Notes: generated from the sequence alone by a model not told the origin. A stretch of DNA of 64,000 nucleotides from Roseibacillus ishigakijimensis (GCF_016595415.1 NZ_JAENIO010000007.1:1-64000); one strand, 5' to 3'. Shown: positions 7,186 through 16,098, counted from the first letter of the stretch. Made by a program: numbers and translations.

Positions 7186-9507
7186 TTATTCGAGATAGGC
7201 GAACTCGTTGCTGAGGAGGAGGGCTTGGGCGAGGGTCTGCCAGGCGACCGCCTCGTTGCTTGTGTCCGCGTGTTCGGGGAAATGCTGGAAAATGAGCTCG
7301 CGTTCTTCCTTCGCCGGGGGGCGTTGGTAGGCGATGGCAAAGGCTGCGGCGAGGCGGTCTTCCGCCTCCCGGGCGCTGGAGAGCAGTCGCTCGGCAAAGG
7401 CGTCCGCAAACTCGTGCATGCGGGGATTATTCAGGAGGTAGAGGGCCTGCACGGGCACTGTGCTGGTCCGCCGCTGACCGGTTGAATTGGTCGGATCCGC
7501 TCCGTCGAAGAGGGAGAGGAACTCCTGCTGGCGGATGCGGGAAGTCATTAGGAAGACACTGCGGAAGTTGTGCTGGAAGGTGCCTTCGTAGGGTTTGTGC
7601 TGGGTGTAGTTGGCTTCGCCCAGACCGGGGAAGGGATGGGGGCCGGGGTTGGCGAGGTCCAGCAGACCGGCCGCAGTGAGGGCGGCATCGCGCAGCTCCT
7701 CTGCCGTCAGGCGTCGGCGGTCGAATCGCCACCAGAGTTTGTTGGAGGTGTCGCTGACCGGTCCCTGGGAGTCGGGGCGCCAGGCTTGCTGATAGGTGGC
7801 GGAGCTCAGGATGAGGCGGCTGAGCTCCTTGAGCGACCATCCCGAGGCGATGAAGCGGCCGGCAAGGTAGTCCAGCAGTTCCGGGTGGGTGGGGAGGGCT
7901 CCGGACATGCCGACATTGTTGGGGGTCTCGGCCAGGGCCCGGCCGAAATGCCAACCCCAGACGCGATTGACGATGACGCGGGCGGTGAGGGGGTTCTCGT
8001 CGGAGGCAATCCACTCCGCGAGTTGCAGACGGCCGCTCTCGCCTTCCGGGATTTCCGGCTTTTCCTCTCCTGCAATGACGCTGAGAAAACCCCGGGGCAC
8101 GATGGGGCCCTTGCGTTTGTGATTGCCCTTCAGGTGGATGGGCGCGTCGTGTCCTTGCCCGCTGTCTTTCACGGCGAAGGCCAGCTCGCTGAGCGCGTGT
8201 TGGGCCTTGAGATCGGCCACAATCTCGGCTCCCACTCCTTGGGTTAGCTTGATGCGGCCGCTCTCGAGGATCCGCTCTTTCACCGAGCGGTTGACTTCCT
8301 CCACCTTGGCATTGATGGCGGGGTCGGGGGTGGTGGCGACCAGATTGAAGGGCACCTGGCGGCCTTCCCGGCCGGCGTAGGGGTAGCGGGTCGAGGAGAA
8401 GTAACCATAAAGCCCGTAGTAATCACTGGCCGGGATGGGGTCGAACTTGTGATTGTGGCATTTGGCACACGACATCTGCATGCCGAGGAAGGCCTGCCCC
8501 ATGGCATCGATGCTGTCGCTGATGACGAGGGGGAGGTCATTCTTCAAGTCATCGCAAAAGCGCACGGAATTGGCCACGAAGCTGGTTGCGATGATGCGGC
8601 GGCGATAGACTTCCTCGTCTCCTTGCGAGTCCATCAAGTCCCCGGCCAGCTGCTCTTTGATGAACTCGTCGAAGGGGAGGTCCTCGTTGAAACTACGAAT
8701 AACGTAGTCGCGGTAGAGGGACATCTGCGGGATGGGAAAGTCGGAATTGTCACCTGCGGTATCGGAGTAGCGGGCCACGTCCAGCCAATGGCGGCCCCAC
8801 TTGCGCCCGTATTCTGGCGAGGCCAGGTAGCGGTCGACTAGTTCGGTGATTTTTCCCTCCTCGGCGAGGGCGATTTCTTGGCTTTGGGGAGGGAGTCCGG
8901 TGAGGCCGAAGCTGAGGCGGCGGGCGAGGGTGCGGCCATCGGCGGGCGGACCGGGGGAGACGGTCTCTTCTTCCAGGCGGGAAGCGATGAAGTGGTCGAT
9001 CTCGTTTTGGGCCCAGTCCTGCCACTGTGGGCTTTTCACCCGGGGGACGGCGACCTTTGCCAGCGGCTGGTAGGACCAGTGCTCGGCACCTTTCTCTGCC
9101 TCGGAGAGAGGATCGGGAGCGGTGCGGGCGCTTTCCGGCCACGGTGCCCCTTCCTCGATCCAGCGGGAGAGGTGGGCGATTTCTTCCGGGGAGAGAGCGG
9201 CGGAATCCTTGGGTGGCATTTGCGTGTCCGGATCCTGGCGGGAAATGGCGCGGATGAGGCCACTGGCTGCGGGATCTCCGGGCACGATGGCCGGTCCGCT
9301 GTCTCCCCCTTTCAGCAAGGCGGCCCGGGAGTCGACCACCAGCCCACCGCGGGCTTCTTCCCCGACATGGGAGTGACAGTCGTAGCAAGCGGTCTGCAGA
9401 ATCGGGAGCACGGTCTCCACGAAGTGAGAGTCTGCCGTGCTTCCGGAGCGCGCCGGGCTGGGCAGGGTCAGGGTGCCCCAGAGGGCGATGGAAGAGATGA
9501 TTTTCAC
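7186..9507 (-). CDS. DUF1549/DUF1553 protein with N-terminal planctomycete-type cytochrome c domain
   Basis: 773 residues, using a GTG start at 9507. A signal peptide (about 1-22) leads into a PSCyt1-type cytochrome c domain with heme motif CYDCH at 41-45 and a probable Met97 axial ligand in 'DTQMPPK'. DUF1549 follows (about 165-375) and holds a second CxxCH (CAKCH, 347-351, in 'CAKCHNHKFDPIPASDYYG'); DUF1553 fills about 480-750 ('ARVIVNRVWGWHFGRALAET', 'LWWRFDRRRLTAEELRDAAL'). The family is abundant in PVC bacteria and is of unproven enzymatic function; heme attachment at both sites is inferred from the motifs. It is the first gene of the minus-strand operon with DUF1501, the PVC fusion and ThuA. 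Confidence 0.9.
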   Translation of the reverse strand: MKIISSIALWGTLTLPSPARSGSTADSHFVETVLPILQTACYDCHSHVGEEARGGLVVDSRAALLKGGDSGPAIVPGDPAASGLIRAISRQDPDTQMPPKDSAALSPEEIAHLSRWIEEGAPWPESARTAPDPLSEAEKGAEHWSYQPLAKVAVPRVKSPQWQDWAQNEIDHFIASRLEEETVSPGPPADGRTLARRLSFGLTGLPPQSQEIALAEEGKITELVDRYLASPEYGRKWGRHWLDVARYSDTAGDNSDFPIPQMSLYRDYVIRSFNEDLPFDEFIKEQLAGDLMDSQGDEEVYRRRIIATSFVANSVRFCDDLKNDLPLVISDSIDAMGQAFLGMQMSCAKCHNHKFDPIPASDYYGLYGYFSSTRYPYAGREGRQVPFNLVATTPDPAINAKVEEVNRSVKERILESGRIKLTQGVGAEIVADLKAQHALSELAFAVKDSGQGHDAPIHLKGNHKRKGPIVPRGFLSVIAGEEKPEIPEGESGRLQLAEWIASDENPLTARVIVNRVWGWHFGRALAETPNNVGMSGALPTHPELLDYLAGRFIASGWSLKELSRLILSSATYQQAWRPDSQGPVSDTSNKLWWRFDRRRLTAEELRDAALTAAGLLDLANPGPHPFPGLGEANYTQHKPYEGTFQHNFRSVFLMTSRIRQQEFLSLFDGADPTNSTGQRRTSTVPVQALYLLNNPRMHEFADAFAERLLSSAREAEDRLAAAFAIAYQRPPAKEERELIFQHFPEHADTSNEAVAWQTLAQALLLSNEFAYLE

Positions 9508-9618
9508 CAGTGGCCACCGAACGGGGAACTGGCGATTTTTCTTTCAGCAGCGGGTCGTAGAGTCCCTATCCTTCCCAAGTCTGCCTAGGTTCTGACGATT
9601 TTCGCGAAAAAGAGGGCA

Positions 9619-9663
9619 CGAAAAAGGCCACCGGAGAGCGACGGGGTCGCCTCGGGTGGCCTT
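9619..9663 (-). terminator. Intrinsic terminator of the pseudopilin operon
   Basis: On the minus strand AAGGCCACC pairs with GGTGGCCTT around a 22-base GC-rich interior that can also pair partly; a run of five T begins within the stem end and is followed by CG. It lies 26 bases past the stop of the last pseudopilin gene (9689) and is oriented to end that transcript. Confidence 0.8.
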
Positions 9664-9688
9664 GGAAAATTTGCTGGTGGCGGTCCCC

Positions 9689-10600
9689 TTAGGGTTGGGG
9701 CAGCAGGATGGTTTTGGAGAAATAGTGGCTGTTTTTCTCCAGCAGCTGCTGCTTGGCTCCTTGGGGCATGCTTCCGTTGCGCAGGGTTTCCAGCGCGGAG
9801 TTGTTGATGACGGTCAGCGAGAGGTCGGCAGCCACGATGCGGCCATTGGCGTAAGGGGCGTCACTGTCGTTGTCGGCAAGGATGCCATTGCCGCTCAGAC
9901 GGAAGTCATCGACGGTGTCGCTGCCTCCCGAGTTGACCACGAGCACGCGCTCGGTGCGGGTGACGTTGTTCTCGGTGTATTCGATGACGAAGGAGAGGCT
10001 GAATTCGTAGATGTTCTCACAGACGAAGTTCTCGGGGTCGGATTCCGCAGTCTCGTAAGCGCGGTAAGCTTGCTCGAGGTCCTCTTGTCCGAGCAAGTTC
10101 TCGAAGGTTTCGTCGGGGTTGATGAGCTGGCGATAGAGGATGAAGCTGGCGAAGTCTTCGTTGTCTGTATCGCTGACCGGGTCCCGATAAAGGAGACGGT
10201 AGCCCACGGTGGAGACGTCGCCGCCGCGGTCTTGGCTGGAGTTCAGGTCACCATCGTATCGGTCGGTGGCGGCGGTGAAGAAGACTGCGCGGGAAGCATT
10301 GGGGCTGGGATTGCCGTTGGGGCCGGGAGGGTTCCGTTCGGTGGAGATCCAGAGCCACTGGAAGTCGTTGCCCGAGCGCACGACGAGGGATTCCAAATCG
10401 CGGGCCATCTGGTCGAAGGCGGCCTTGGCTTCGCGGGCGGCCTTCACTTGATTGCGGCTGGTGGCGTAGCCATCCAGCGCGGTGGCGGTGATGGTCACCA
10501 GCATGGAAATGATGATGGCTGTCACGGCGAGGGCGACAAGGAGCTCCACCAGAGTGAAGCCCTTGCGGGATGATTGGGAAGAGGTGGGAAAGGTTTTCAT
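9689..10600 (-). CDS. Pseudopilin, Verru_Chthon cassette protein C type
   Basis: 303 residues. A type IV prepilin leader is evident: a short basic N-terminus, then GFTLVELLVALAVTAIIIS, with cleavage expected between Gly14 and Phe15 and Glu at mature position 5. The hydrophobic helix is followed by a globular part starting 'AKAAFDQMARDLESLVVRSG', which resembles protein C of the four-gene Verru_Chthon cassette. It should be inserted in the inner membrane and processed by a PilD-type peptidase, as a minor pseudopilin of a type II secretion or type IV pilus-like machine. Last of three adjacent prepilin genes (D-B-C order), 21 bases after B, and followed by an intrinsic terminator. Substrate and machine are not in the window. 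Confidence 0.85.
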   Translation of the reverse strand: MKTFPTSSQSSRKGFTLVELLVALAVTAIIISMLVTITATALDGYATSRNQVKAAREAKAAFDQMARDLESLVVRSGNDFQWLWISTERNPPGPNGNPSPNASRAVFFTAATDRYDGDLNSSQDRGGDVSTVGYRLLYRDPVSDTDNEDFASFILYRQLINPDETFENLLGQEDLEQAYRAYETAESDPENFVCENIYEFSLSFVIEYTENNVTRTERVLVVNSGGSDTVDDFRLSGNGILADNDSDAPYANGRIVAADLSLTVINNSALETLRNGSMPQGAKQQLLEKNSHYFSKTILLPQP

Positions 10601-10621
10601 GGTGTTGCTGAAGAGTGGGTT

Positions 10622-11338
10622 TTAGCGGCGCACGGCCATCGAGCGCGAGAAGAGAGGCGAGCCCAAGGTGCCCTCGAAGTCGGAGCCACCCTTGGACAGG
10701 GGGCCGGAGACATACTGGTAGCTATTGGCGGGCAGTTGGTAGAAGTCAGCCTGGAAGGGGATGACGGCATCCTCGAAGCTGTCGGCATTGGAAGCGCTGT
10801 TGCCTTCCGCGCTGACGAGGCCTTCACCTGCTTCCGCAGCGACGAGCCCGCCATCGGCATCCCGCACTAATTGGCGCATGCGAACGACGAAGACTTTTCC
10901 TTCTACCGCTTCCATCAATTGTTCCAAATCGGAATCACCCCCGCCCAAGCGGCGCACGGCGGACTGCACGAGGTAGTCCTGCCCGGGAGAGCCTTGGGTA
11001 TTGGTGTAGGGCTCCAGGCGGCCGTCGGTGATTTGGGCGGTGTCACCCCGGTAGTTGAAGAGGATGACGGCGCTGTCGAGGGAGCCCGAGGAGGAAATCC
11101 ATTCGAAGGCTTTGTCGAAGGCGGTCTGGTATTGGCCGGTTTCATCTTCGCGCAGAGTGCTCAGCTCTTTCTCAAGGGCGGAGGCGAGACGATCGGCATC
11201 TTGCACGCTGATGGCCCGGCTGATGCCGCTGGTGGCTGGTCCAAAGACGGCCAGAAATGTGGTGAGGAGGACGGCGACCACGGCAATTGCCAAGAGGGTC
11301 TCCATCAAAGTGAATCCGGAACGGGAATGGTTCTTCAT
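10622..11338 (-). CDS. Pseudopilin, Verru_Chthon cassette protein B type
   Basis: 238 residues with a prepilin leader (MKNHSRSG, then FTLMETLLAIAVVAVLLTT): cleavage after Gly8, Glu at mature position 5. The segment after the helix, 'FLAVFGPATSGISRAI', fits the pattern seen in cassette protein B (a Pro-containing end of the transmembrane helix followed by a short amphipathic stretch). The remaining 190 residues are a soluble domain with no recognisable catalytic motif. Middle gene of the D-B-C set, 27 bases after D and 21 bases before C, on one strand and surely co-transcribed. Assigning B rather than another minor pseudopilin rests on the leader helix and position. Confidence 0.8.
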   Translation of the reverse strand: MKNHSRSGFTLMETLLAIAVVAVLLTTFLAVFGPATSGISRAISVQDADRLASALEKELSTLREDETGQYQTAFDKAFEWISSSGSLDSAVILFNYRGDTAQITDGRLEPYTNTQGSPGQDYLVQSAVRRLGGGDSDLEQLMEAVEGKVFVVRMRQLVRDADGGLVAAEAGEGLVSAEGNSASNADSFEDAVIPFQADFYQLPANSYQYVSGPLSKGGSDFEGTLGSPLFSRSMAVRR

Positions 11339-11365
11339 GATTGAATGAGAGAATTTAGAAGGTGA

Positions 11366-12058
11366 TTAGTTGGTAATGAACTCAGTATCGCGAATGGGCG
11401 AAGTGCGGCCATTGCGCCAGATCACGAAGCCAGCAACATCCTTGCCGATTACGGTCGGATCTTGCGCTCCGGGACGGGTCACCCCACGGGCGAGGACGAA
11501 GGCTGCGCCAGGATCGTTCTCTCCCTCGGCAACGCAGAGTCCTTCCGCATTGAATTCGTAGTAGTAGTAATTCGGGTTGCGGGTGCTGCGGCTGTCACCG
11601 GGAAAGCGGATGGCTTCGTCTTTGGAATTGAAAGTGCCCAGTCCGTCGACCCGGTTGGACGCTTGCGTGCTGTAGGTGGGGTGGAAGTAAACGCCGGTGG
11701 GAAGAAAGGTGCCTCGGGAGGCGACCCGCCAGCGGCGGCCGGTTTCTTCTCCCGAGTCGTCGTATTCGATTTCTTCATAGGCAACGACAAAGAAGCGGAG
11801 GTAGCGGTCTTCCTCGTTGGATTCGGCATGGATGCAGAGGCGGGCCCGGGTCCCGCGGCCAATGGCGAGGTTGCGGGCTTCATCCATGAGGGCCTGGGTT
11901 TGGGAAAGCCCACTGACGGTGGCCTGGCCTTTGTCGATATTCTGGATACCGATGGCAGCCACCGAGAGCATGACAGCCATAATGCCAATGACGACCAAAA
12001 GCTCGATGAGGGTGAAGCCGCGAGACGGCGCTGGAGATAGGGAATTATTTCTCATCAT
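11366..12058 (-). CDS. Pseudopilin, Verru_Chthon cassette protein D type
   Basis: 230 residues. The prepilin leader MMRNNSLSPAPSRG is followed by FTLIELLVVIGIMAVMLSVA, the strongest type IV pilin-like signature in the set, with cleavage after Gly14. Downstream, 'GLSQTQALMDEARNLAIGRG' matches the start of the GspH-like soluble domain typical of cassette protein D. First gene of the pseudopilin operon. The 115 bases upstream, up to galE, should hold the promoter; they contain a run of nine T and an AAAGCGCTTT palindrome at about 12154-12163 but no clear -35/-10 pair. Co-transcribed with B and C. Confidence 0.85.
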   Translation of the reverse strand: MMRNNSLSPAPSRGFTLIELLVVIGIMAVMLSVAAIGIQNIDKGQATVSGLSQTQALMDEARNLAIGRGTRARLCIHAESNEEDRYLRFFVVAYEEIEYDDSGEETGRRWRVASRGTFLPTGVYFHPTYSTQASNRVDGLGTFNSKDEAIRFPGDSRSTRNPNYYYYEFNAEGLCVAEGENDPGAAFVLARGVTRPGAQDPTVIGKDVAGFVIWRNGRTSPIRDTEFITN

Positions 12059-12173
12059 GAGAGTAGAGTTTCTGCAAAAGAACCTAGACGGTGGCCAGCT
12101 AAAAGCAAGGGAATGTATTCACAAAGTAGTTTTCTGGGCCTTTTTTTTTGGAAAAGCGCTTTGAATGACCGAA

Positions 12174-13178
12174 TCACTTTTCGAATTGGCCGTTGCGGGG
12201 GCCGGTCATCCATTGCCAGGCGGACTCCACCATGGCCTTGGCATCCTTGTGTTCGGCCTCCCAGCCGAGAATCTCCTTCGCCCGGATGGGGTCTGCGATG
12301 AGTCGGGCCGGGTCGCCCGCCCGGCGGTCGCCGTAAACGACGGGGACTTCTTGGCCCGTGACCTCTTGGGCGGCATCGAGGATTTCCCGCACCGAGACTC
12401 CCAGGCCAGTGCCCAGATTGCAGCGGAGGGAGTCGCCGCCCTCCTTGAGGTGGTCGAGAGCTTTGGCATGGGCCTTCGCCAAGTCGACGACGTGGATGTA
12501 ATCGCGGATGCAAGTGCCGTCCGGAGTGTCGTAGTCGGTGCCAAAGACGGTCATCGTGTCGATCTTTCCTTGGATGGCCAACAAGACGTTGGGGATGAGG
12601 TGGGTCTCGGGGTCGTGGGCTTCGCCGATGAGACCGTCACCCCAGGAGCCGGAGGCGTTGAAGTAGCGCAGGCAAACGCTTTTCAAGCCCCAAGCGGTGT
12701 CGCAATCGGCGAGGATTTGTTCCAGCATCAGCTTGCTCCAGCCGTAGGGATTGACGGGTTGGAGGGAGTGGTCTTCCACGATGGGCACGGCTTCCGGCTC
12801 CCCGTAGACGGCGGCAGTGGAGGAGAGGACGAAGCCTTTCACCCCGTGGTCGCGCATTGCTTCCAGGAGCACGAGGGGGGCGGCGGTGTTGTTTTGGTAA
12901 TACTTGAGCGGGTCTTTCACCGATTCGCCCACATTGATGAAGGCTGCGAAGTGGAGGACGACGTCGACCTTGTTTTCGCGGAAGATTTTGTCGAGGAGGT
13001 CGCGGTCGTCGAGGCTGCCCTCGATGAAGCGCACGGAGTCGTCGACGAGGGCGTCGCGATGGCCATAGATGAGATTGTCGAGGACGAGGACATCGCGATC
13101 TTGGGAAGCGAGGAGGCGCACCGTGTGGGAGCCGATGTAGCCGGCTCCGCCGACGACGAGGGTAGTGAGTTTGCTCAT
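12174..13178 (-). CDS. galE: UDP-glucose 4-epimerase
   Basis: 334 residues from the ATG at 13178 (MSKLTTLVVGGAGYIGSH). A TTG start at 13193 is possible but less likely, because the nucleotide-binding loop normally sits right at the N-terminus. It interconverts UDP-glucose and UDP-galactose with bound NAD in the cytoplasm. Visible motifs: the Rossmann GGAGYIGSH loop, 'VVLHFAAFINVGESVKDP', the Ser-Thr pair in 'VLSSTAAVYGEP', the catalytic Tyr-x-x-x-Lys in 'NPYGWSKLMLEQ', 'RYFNASGS' and 'GTCIRDYIHVVDLAKAH'. The length is normal for the family. It stands alone on the minus strand, divergent from the DsbD-alpha-like gene, and supplies galactose units for surface polysaccharide or galactose use. 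Confidence 0.95.
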   Translation of the reverse strand: MSKLTTLVVGGAGYIGSHTVRLLASQDRDVLVLDNLIYGHRDALVDDSVRFIEGSLDDRDLLDKIFRENKVDVVLHFAAFINVGESVKDPLKYYQNNTAAPLVLLEAMRDHGVKGFVLSSTAAVYGEPEAVPIVEDHSLQPVNPYGWSKLMLEQILADCDTAWGLKSVCLRYFNASGSWGDGLIGEAHDPETHLIPNVLLAIQGKIDTMTVFGTDYDTPDGTCIRDYIHVVDLAKAHAKALDHLKEGGDSLRCNLGTGLGVSVREILDAAQEVTGQEVPVVYGDRRAGDPARLIADPIRAKEILGWEAEHKDAKAMVESAWQWMTGPRNGQFEK

Positions 13179-13197
13179 GATTTGAGGCCACAATGCA

Positions 13198-14088
13198 ATG
13201 GGATCGGGGGCGGGTTGTCAAATCCTCCTTGGTTTGACAGCAGAGCGGCTTTTCTCGCGTAGGGGAGGTATCAAAACTCTCATTATCATCACCCTGCTCT
13301 CGTCGTTCGTCGCATCACTCCGGGCCGCCGACGAGGGAGAGACCCCAGTGGGGGTCGAGCTGGCTTTGCTCCCGGAAGTCTCGGTCATGGCTCCCGGCGA
13401 ACCCTTCCGGGTGGGCTTGCACATCCGGCATCACTCCCATTTTCACACCTACTGGGCCAATCCGGGTATCGTGGGGGTGCCGACCCAGTTGGAATGGAAG
13501 CTCCCGTTTGGCTTTGAGGCGAGCGAGATCCAGTGGCCTTATCCCGAGCGGGTCGATATGGCTGGTCATCCCGCCCACGGCTTTCACCGTGATGTCTTGT
13601 TGATGGTGGAGATCACCCCCACGGCAGAGATCTCGGTGGAAAGGGTGACCCTGGAGGCGGGGGTGATTTGGATGGCTTGTGCACAGACTTGCCATCCCGG
13701 GCAGACCTCGCTGGCACTCACCTTGCCGGTGGGGGAGCAGAGTGTGCGCCATGGCGAGAATGGTCCGCTTTTTACCGCCGCCGAGAAGGAGCTTCCCCGT
13801 GCTCTGCCTGCGGAGAGTGGCCGTCTGCGCTCGGTCCGGGAGGCGGACGAGATTGTTTTTGAATTCAGCGGGTCTCTGCCGGAGGGGGAAGACAGTCCCT
13901 ATTTTTATTCGAGTGACGGTCAAGTCTCCTCCGAGAAGCCTCAGAAATGGGAGGCAATCGAAGCTGGGAAATGGCGGGTGACCCTGCAGCGATCGGATTT
14001 TGGTCCCGCCGGGAAGAAGACTTTACCGGGGGTGCTGCGGACGGCCGCAGGCTGGCGGACGCTGGAGCTGGCCTATCCGGCGCCGTGA
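13198..14088 (+). CDS. Secreted DsbD-alpha-like (DsbC_N) domain protein
   Basis: Up to 296 residues. The signal peptide really begins near residue 25 ('IKTLIIITLLSSFVASLRAA'), so the true start may be a TTG at 13234 rather than the ATG at 13198, which is only 19 bases from the divergent galE start. The body has the immunoglobulin-like fold of the DsbD N-terminal domain: 'VGLHIRHHSHFHTYWANPG', 'IQWPYPERVDMAGHPAHGF' and the cysteine pair CAQTC within 'WMACAQTCHPGQTSLAL'. In DsbD this domain passes reducing power to periplasmic partners, but the transmembrane and thioredoxin parts are missing here, so the partner reductant must be elsewhere. The C-terminal third (about 185-296) is unrecognised. 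Confidence 0.75.
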   Translation: MGSGAGCQILLGLTAERLFSRRGGIKTLIIITLLSSFVASLRAADEGETPVGVELALLPEVSVMAPGEPFRVGLHIRHHSHFHTYWANPGIVGVPTQLEWKLPFGFEASEIQWPYPERVDMAGHPAHGFHRDVLLMVEITPTAEISVERVTLEAGVIWMACAQTCHPGQTSLALTLPVGEQSVRHGENGPLFTAAEKELPRALPAESGRLRSVREADEIVFEFSGSLPEGEDSPYFYSSDGQVSSEKPQKWEAIEAGKWRVTLQRSDFGPAGKKTLPGVLRTAAGWRTLELAYPAP

Positions 14089-14156
14089 GGGGGCGGATTG
14101 TGGGGAGCGCTGGGCGGCGGTTTGGCCGGGGGCACCTATCTGTTTGAGGGGCGGGC

Positions 14157-14885
14157 TCAGGCCGCGTCAGTGTTGCGGGCTTCGCGCTCGGCTCTTTCCT
14201 TGCGCAGTTGGGCGAGGGTGATGGGCTTGCGGTGGTATTTGCGCATGGCTGCCATCCCGGCCAGGGCTCCCCCGAGGTGGCAGGCGTGGCCGATTTGAAA
14301 AATCTCGGGTCCCAGCAGGTGGCTCAGGCTCCGGCCCAAGTCGCTCAGAAGAGGGATTCCCAGCGCGGGTGAGAGGGCGAGGAGGGCGGTTGTCGCGATG
14401 AGGATGCCATCGCGCAAATTGCGGGCCCGCACCGGGAGGGGAAAGAAGCGGGATTCGGGGGAAATGGTGGTCAAGGCGATGAAGAGTCCCAGGCCTGCGC
14501 CCGATGCTCCCACTAGGAGCCCGTCATTGCCCAAGGCGTGGGCGAGGCCGCCGCCCAACGTGGCCAGCAAGGCGGTGCGCCACACTTCCTTCTCGCCAAA
14601 AATGTCATGCAGGCGTCCCCCAAAGTAATAGATAAAAAAGGCGTTGGTGAACCAGTGGAGGGGGGTCCCGTGCAGGAAGGCGTAGGTGAGGAGGGTCCAG
14701 GCTTGGCCCCCCGGCCAGAGGTTGTCTTGGGAGAGCCCGAAGACTTGATACCAGGGAGCGAGCGGGCCTCCCGTTCCCCCGGTGAGGTGACAAGGGAGAA
14801 AAATGAGTAGCAGGGTCGCGGGGACGAGAGTGTGGAAATTCCAACCCGGGCGCGGAAAACGGAGACGTTTCGGACGAAACTCCAT
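14157..14885 (-). CDS. Rhomboid-family intramembrane serine protease
   Basis: 242 residues from the ATG at 14885 (MEFRPKRLRFPRPGW); a GTG at 14900 would add five residues. About six hydrophobic segments. The catalytic dyad is visible: Ser128 in 'LVGASGAGLGLF' (GxSG motif) and a histidine (His203, in 'GHACHLGGALAG') in the last membrane helix with the small-residue pattern expected for helix packing. The 'LLTYAFLHGTPLHWFTNAFF' segment matches the loop 1/helix 2 region. Rhomboids cleave other membrane proteins within the lipid bilayer; the substrate cannot be told. Convergent with the DsbD-alpha-like gene and 98 bases downstream of nuoC on the same strand. Confidence 0.9.
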   Translation of the reverse strand: MEFRPKRLRFPRPGWNFHTLVPATLLLIFLPCHLTGGTGGPLAPWYQVFGLSQDNLWPGGQAWTLLTYAFLHGTPLHWFTNAFFIYYFGGRLHDIFGEKEVWRTALLATLGGGLAHALGNDGLLVGASGAGLGLFIALTTISPESRFFPLPVRARNLRDGILIATTALLALSPALGIPLLSDLGRSLSHLLGPEIFQIGHACHLGGALAGMAAMRKYHRKPITLAQLRKERAEREARNTDAA

Positions 14886-14983
14886 CGAATTGTGAGTCAC
14901 AGTAAAGGGGAGCGACTCCGATGGAAAGTTTTCCTTAAAAAATTTTGTCCCTGGTGGCAGGAAGGCCGGGAAGGCTTGCGACC

Positions 14984-15556
14984 TCAGCTCTCGCCCTTGG
15001 CGCGGGGCTCACCAGTGACGCGGTCGCTGCCGGGGCTGGTGACGAAGGGGCCTCCCTCCATGGGAGCCACGCCGGTATTGGCCACGTCGGGCATCTCGGT
15101 GGGCTTGCCCGCGAGGGGGAATTCTTTGCGCAAGGGGTGGAAGGGGTAGCCTTCCCACATCAGGATGCGACGGAGATCGGGATGGTTTTCGAAGGGGATG
15201 CCCATCATGTCCCAGACCTCGCGCTCATGCCAATTGGCGGTCTTCCAGATGCCGACCGCACTAGGGACTTTTTCGCCTTCCGCCACTCGCGAGCGGATGC
15301 GGAGGTGCTTGGAATCATCCACATTGGCGAGCTCGTAGACCATTTCGAAGCGGGGCTCTTCCTGGTCGTGGTCAATGCTGGAGATATCGAGAAGGAAGTC
15401 GTAACCGAGGGCGAAGGCTTCTTTGAGGGCAGCTTCCAGCGAGGAGAGAGCGACCACGAGGGTGGTTTCGCCGCGGAATTCCACGGTTTCGAGCACGGCC
15501 TCGCCCAGCTTCTCGCGCAGGGACTCGGCATCGGAGGCAATCAATTCGGCATTCAT
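14984..15556 (-). CDS. nuoC: NADH-quinone oxidoreductase subunit C
   Basis: 190 residues, start ATG at 15556 overlapping the nuoB stop by four bases (ATGA). The 30-kDa subunit signature is present: '[20 protein letters not shown]', '[20 protein letters not shown]' and '[19 protein letters not shown]'. It belongs to the peripheral arm of complex I. The C-terminal 30 residues (Pro/Gly-rich) are outside the conserved core. nuoD does not follow, as it does in many genomes; the next gene downstream is the rhomboid protease. A longer open frame upstream to 15994 is only a shadow of nuoB. Confidence 0.95.
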   Translation of the reverse strand: MNAELIASDAESLREKLGEAVLETVEFRGETTLVVALSSLEAALKEAFALGYDFLLDISSIDHDQEEPRFEMVYELANVDDSKHLRIRSRVAEGEKVPSAVGIWKTANWHEREVWDMMGIPFENHPDLRRILMWEGYPFHPLRKEFPLAGKPTEMPDVANTGVAPMEGGPFVTSPGSDRVTGEPRAKGES

Positions 15557-16098
15557 GCGTGGGCGGGGTCGTCTTTTCGGCTGGAAGTGAGCGTTTGTTC
15601 GCCTTCGATCTTTTTCTGCAAGCGCATCAGGCCTTCGAGGAGAGCTTCCGGGCGGGGCGGGCAGCCGGAGATGTAGACATCGACAGGGATGAGGTTGTCG
15701 ATCCCCTGCAGCACGGCGTAGCTGCGATACATGCCGCCGGAGGAGGCGCAGGCTCCCATGGCGATACACCATTTGGGCTCGGGCATCTGATCCCAGATGC
15801 GTTTGACCGCCAAGGCCATCTTGTAGGTCACGGTGCCCGAGACGATCATGACATCCGACTGGCGGGGGGAAAAGCGCATCACTTCCGCGCCGAAGCGGGA
15901 GATGTCGTAGCGCGAGGCCCCGGTGGCCATGAGCTCGATGGCGCAGCAGGCCAAGCCCATGGGCATGGGCCAGAGCGAGTTCTTCCGCATCCAATTGATG
16001 GCGGTGTCCACGCGGGTAAAGATGATGTTGCCCTCGATCTTGGAATCGTAGGCGGCATGCGCTTCAGCGGAAGCTCCGGAACTGTCACTCGTGACCAT
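15553..16098 (-). CDS. nuoB: NADH-quinone oxidoreductase subunit B
   Basis: 181 residues from the ATG at 16098 (MVTSDSSG); an upstream GTG at 16134 is also in frame. Subunit B carries the terminal iron-sulfur cluster N2 that hands electrons to quinone. All four ligand positions are visible: the adjacent cysteines in '[14 protein letters not shown]', one in '[15 protein letters not shown]' and one in '[17 protein letters not shown]'. '[17 protein letters not shown]' is also diagnostic. Translationally coupled to nuoC. nuoA is not upstream: the gene diverges instead from the secreted protein at 16364, so nuoB-nuoC form an isolated pair here. Confidence 0.95.
   Translation of the reverse strand: MVTSDSSGASAEAHAAYDSKIEGNIIFTRVDTAINWMRKNSLWPMPMGLACCAIELMATGASRYDISRFGAEVMRFSPRQSDVMIVSGTVTYKMALAVKRIWDQMPEPKWCIAMGACASSGGMYRSYAVLQGIDNLIPVDVYISGCPPRPEALLEGLMRLQKKIEGEQTLTSSRKDDPAHA

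Noticed and set aside
12165-13262. A 365-codon open frame on the plus strand
   Set aside because: It is antisense to galE, which has full epimerase motifs.
15557-15994. Upstream extension of nuoC
   Set aside because: It is a shadow of nuoB; the ATG at 15556 overlaps the nuoB stop and starts the conserved protein.
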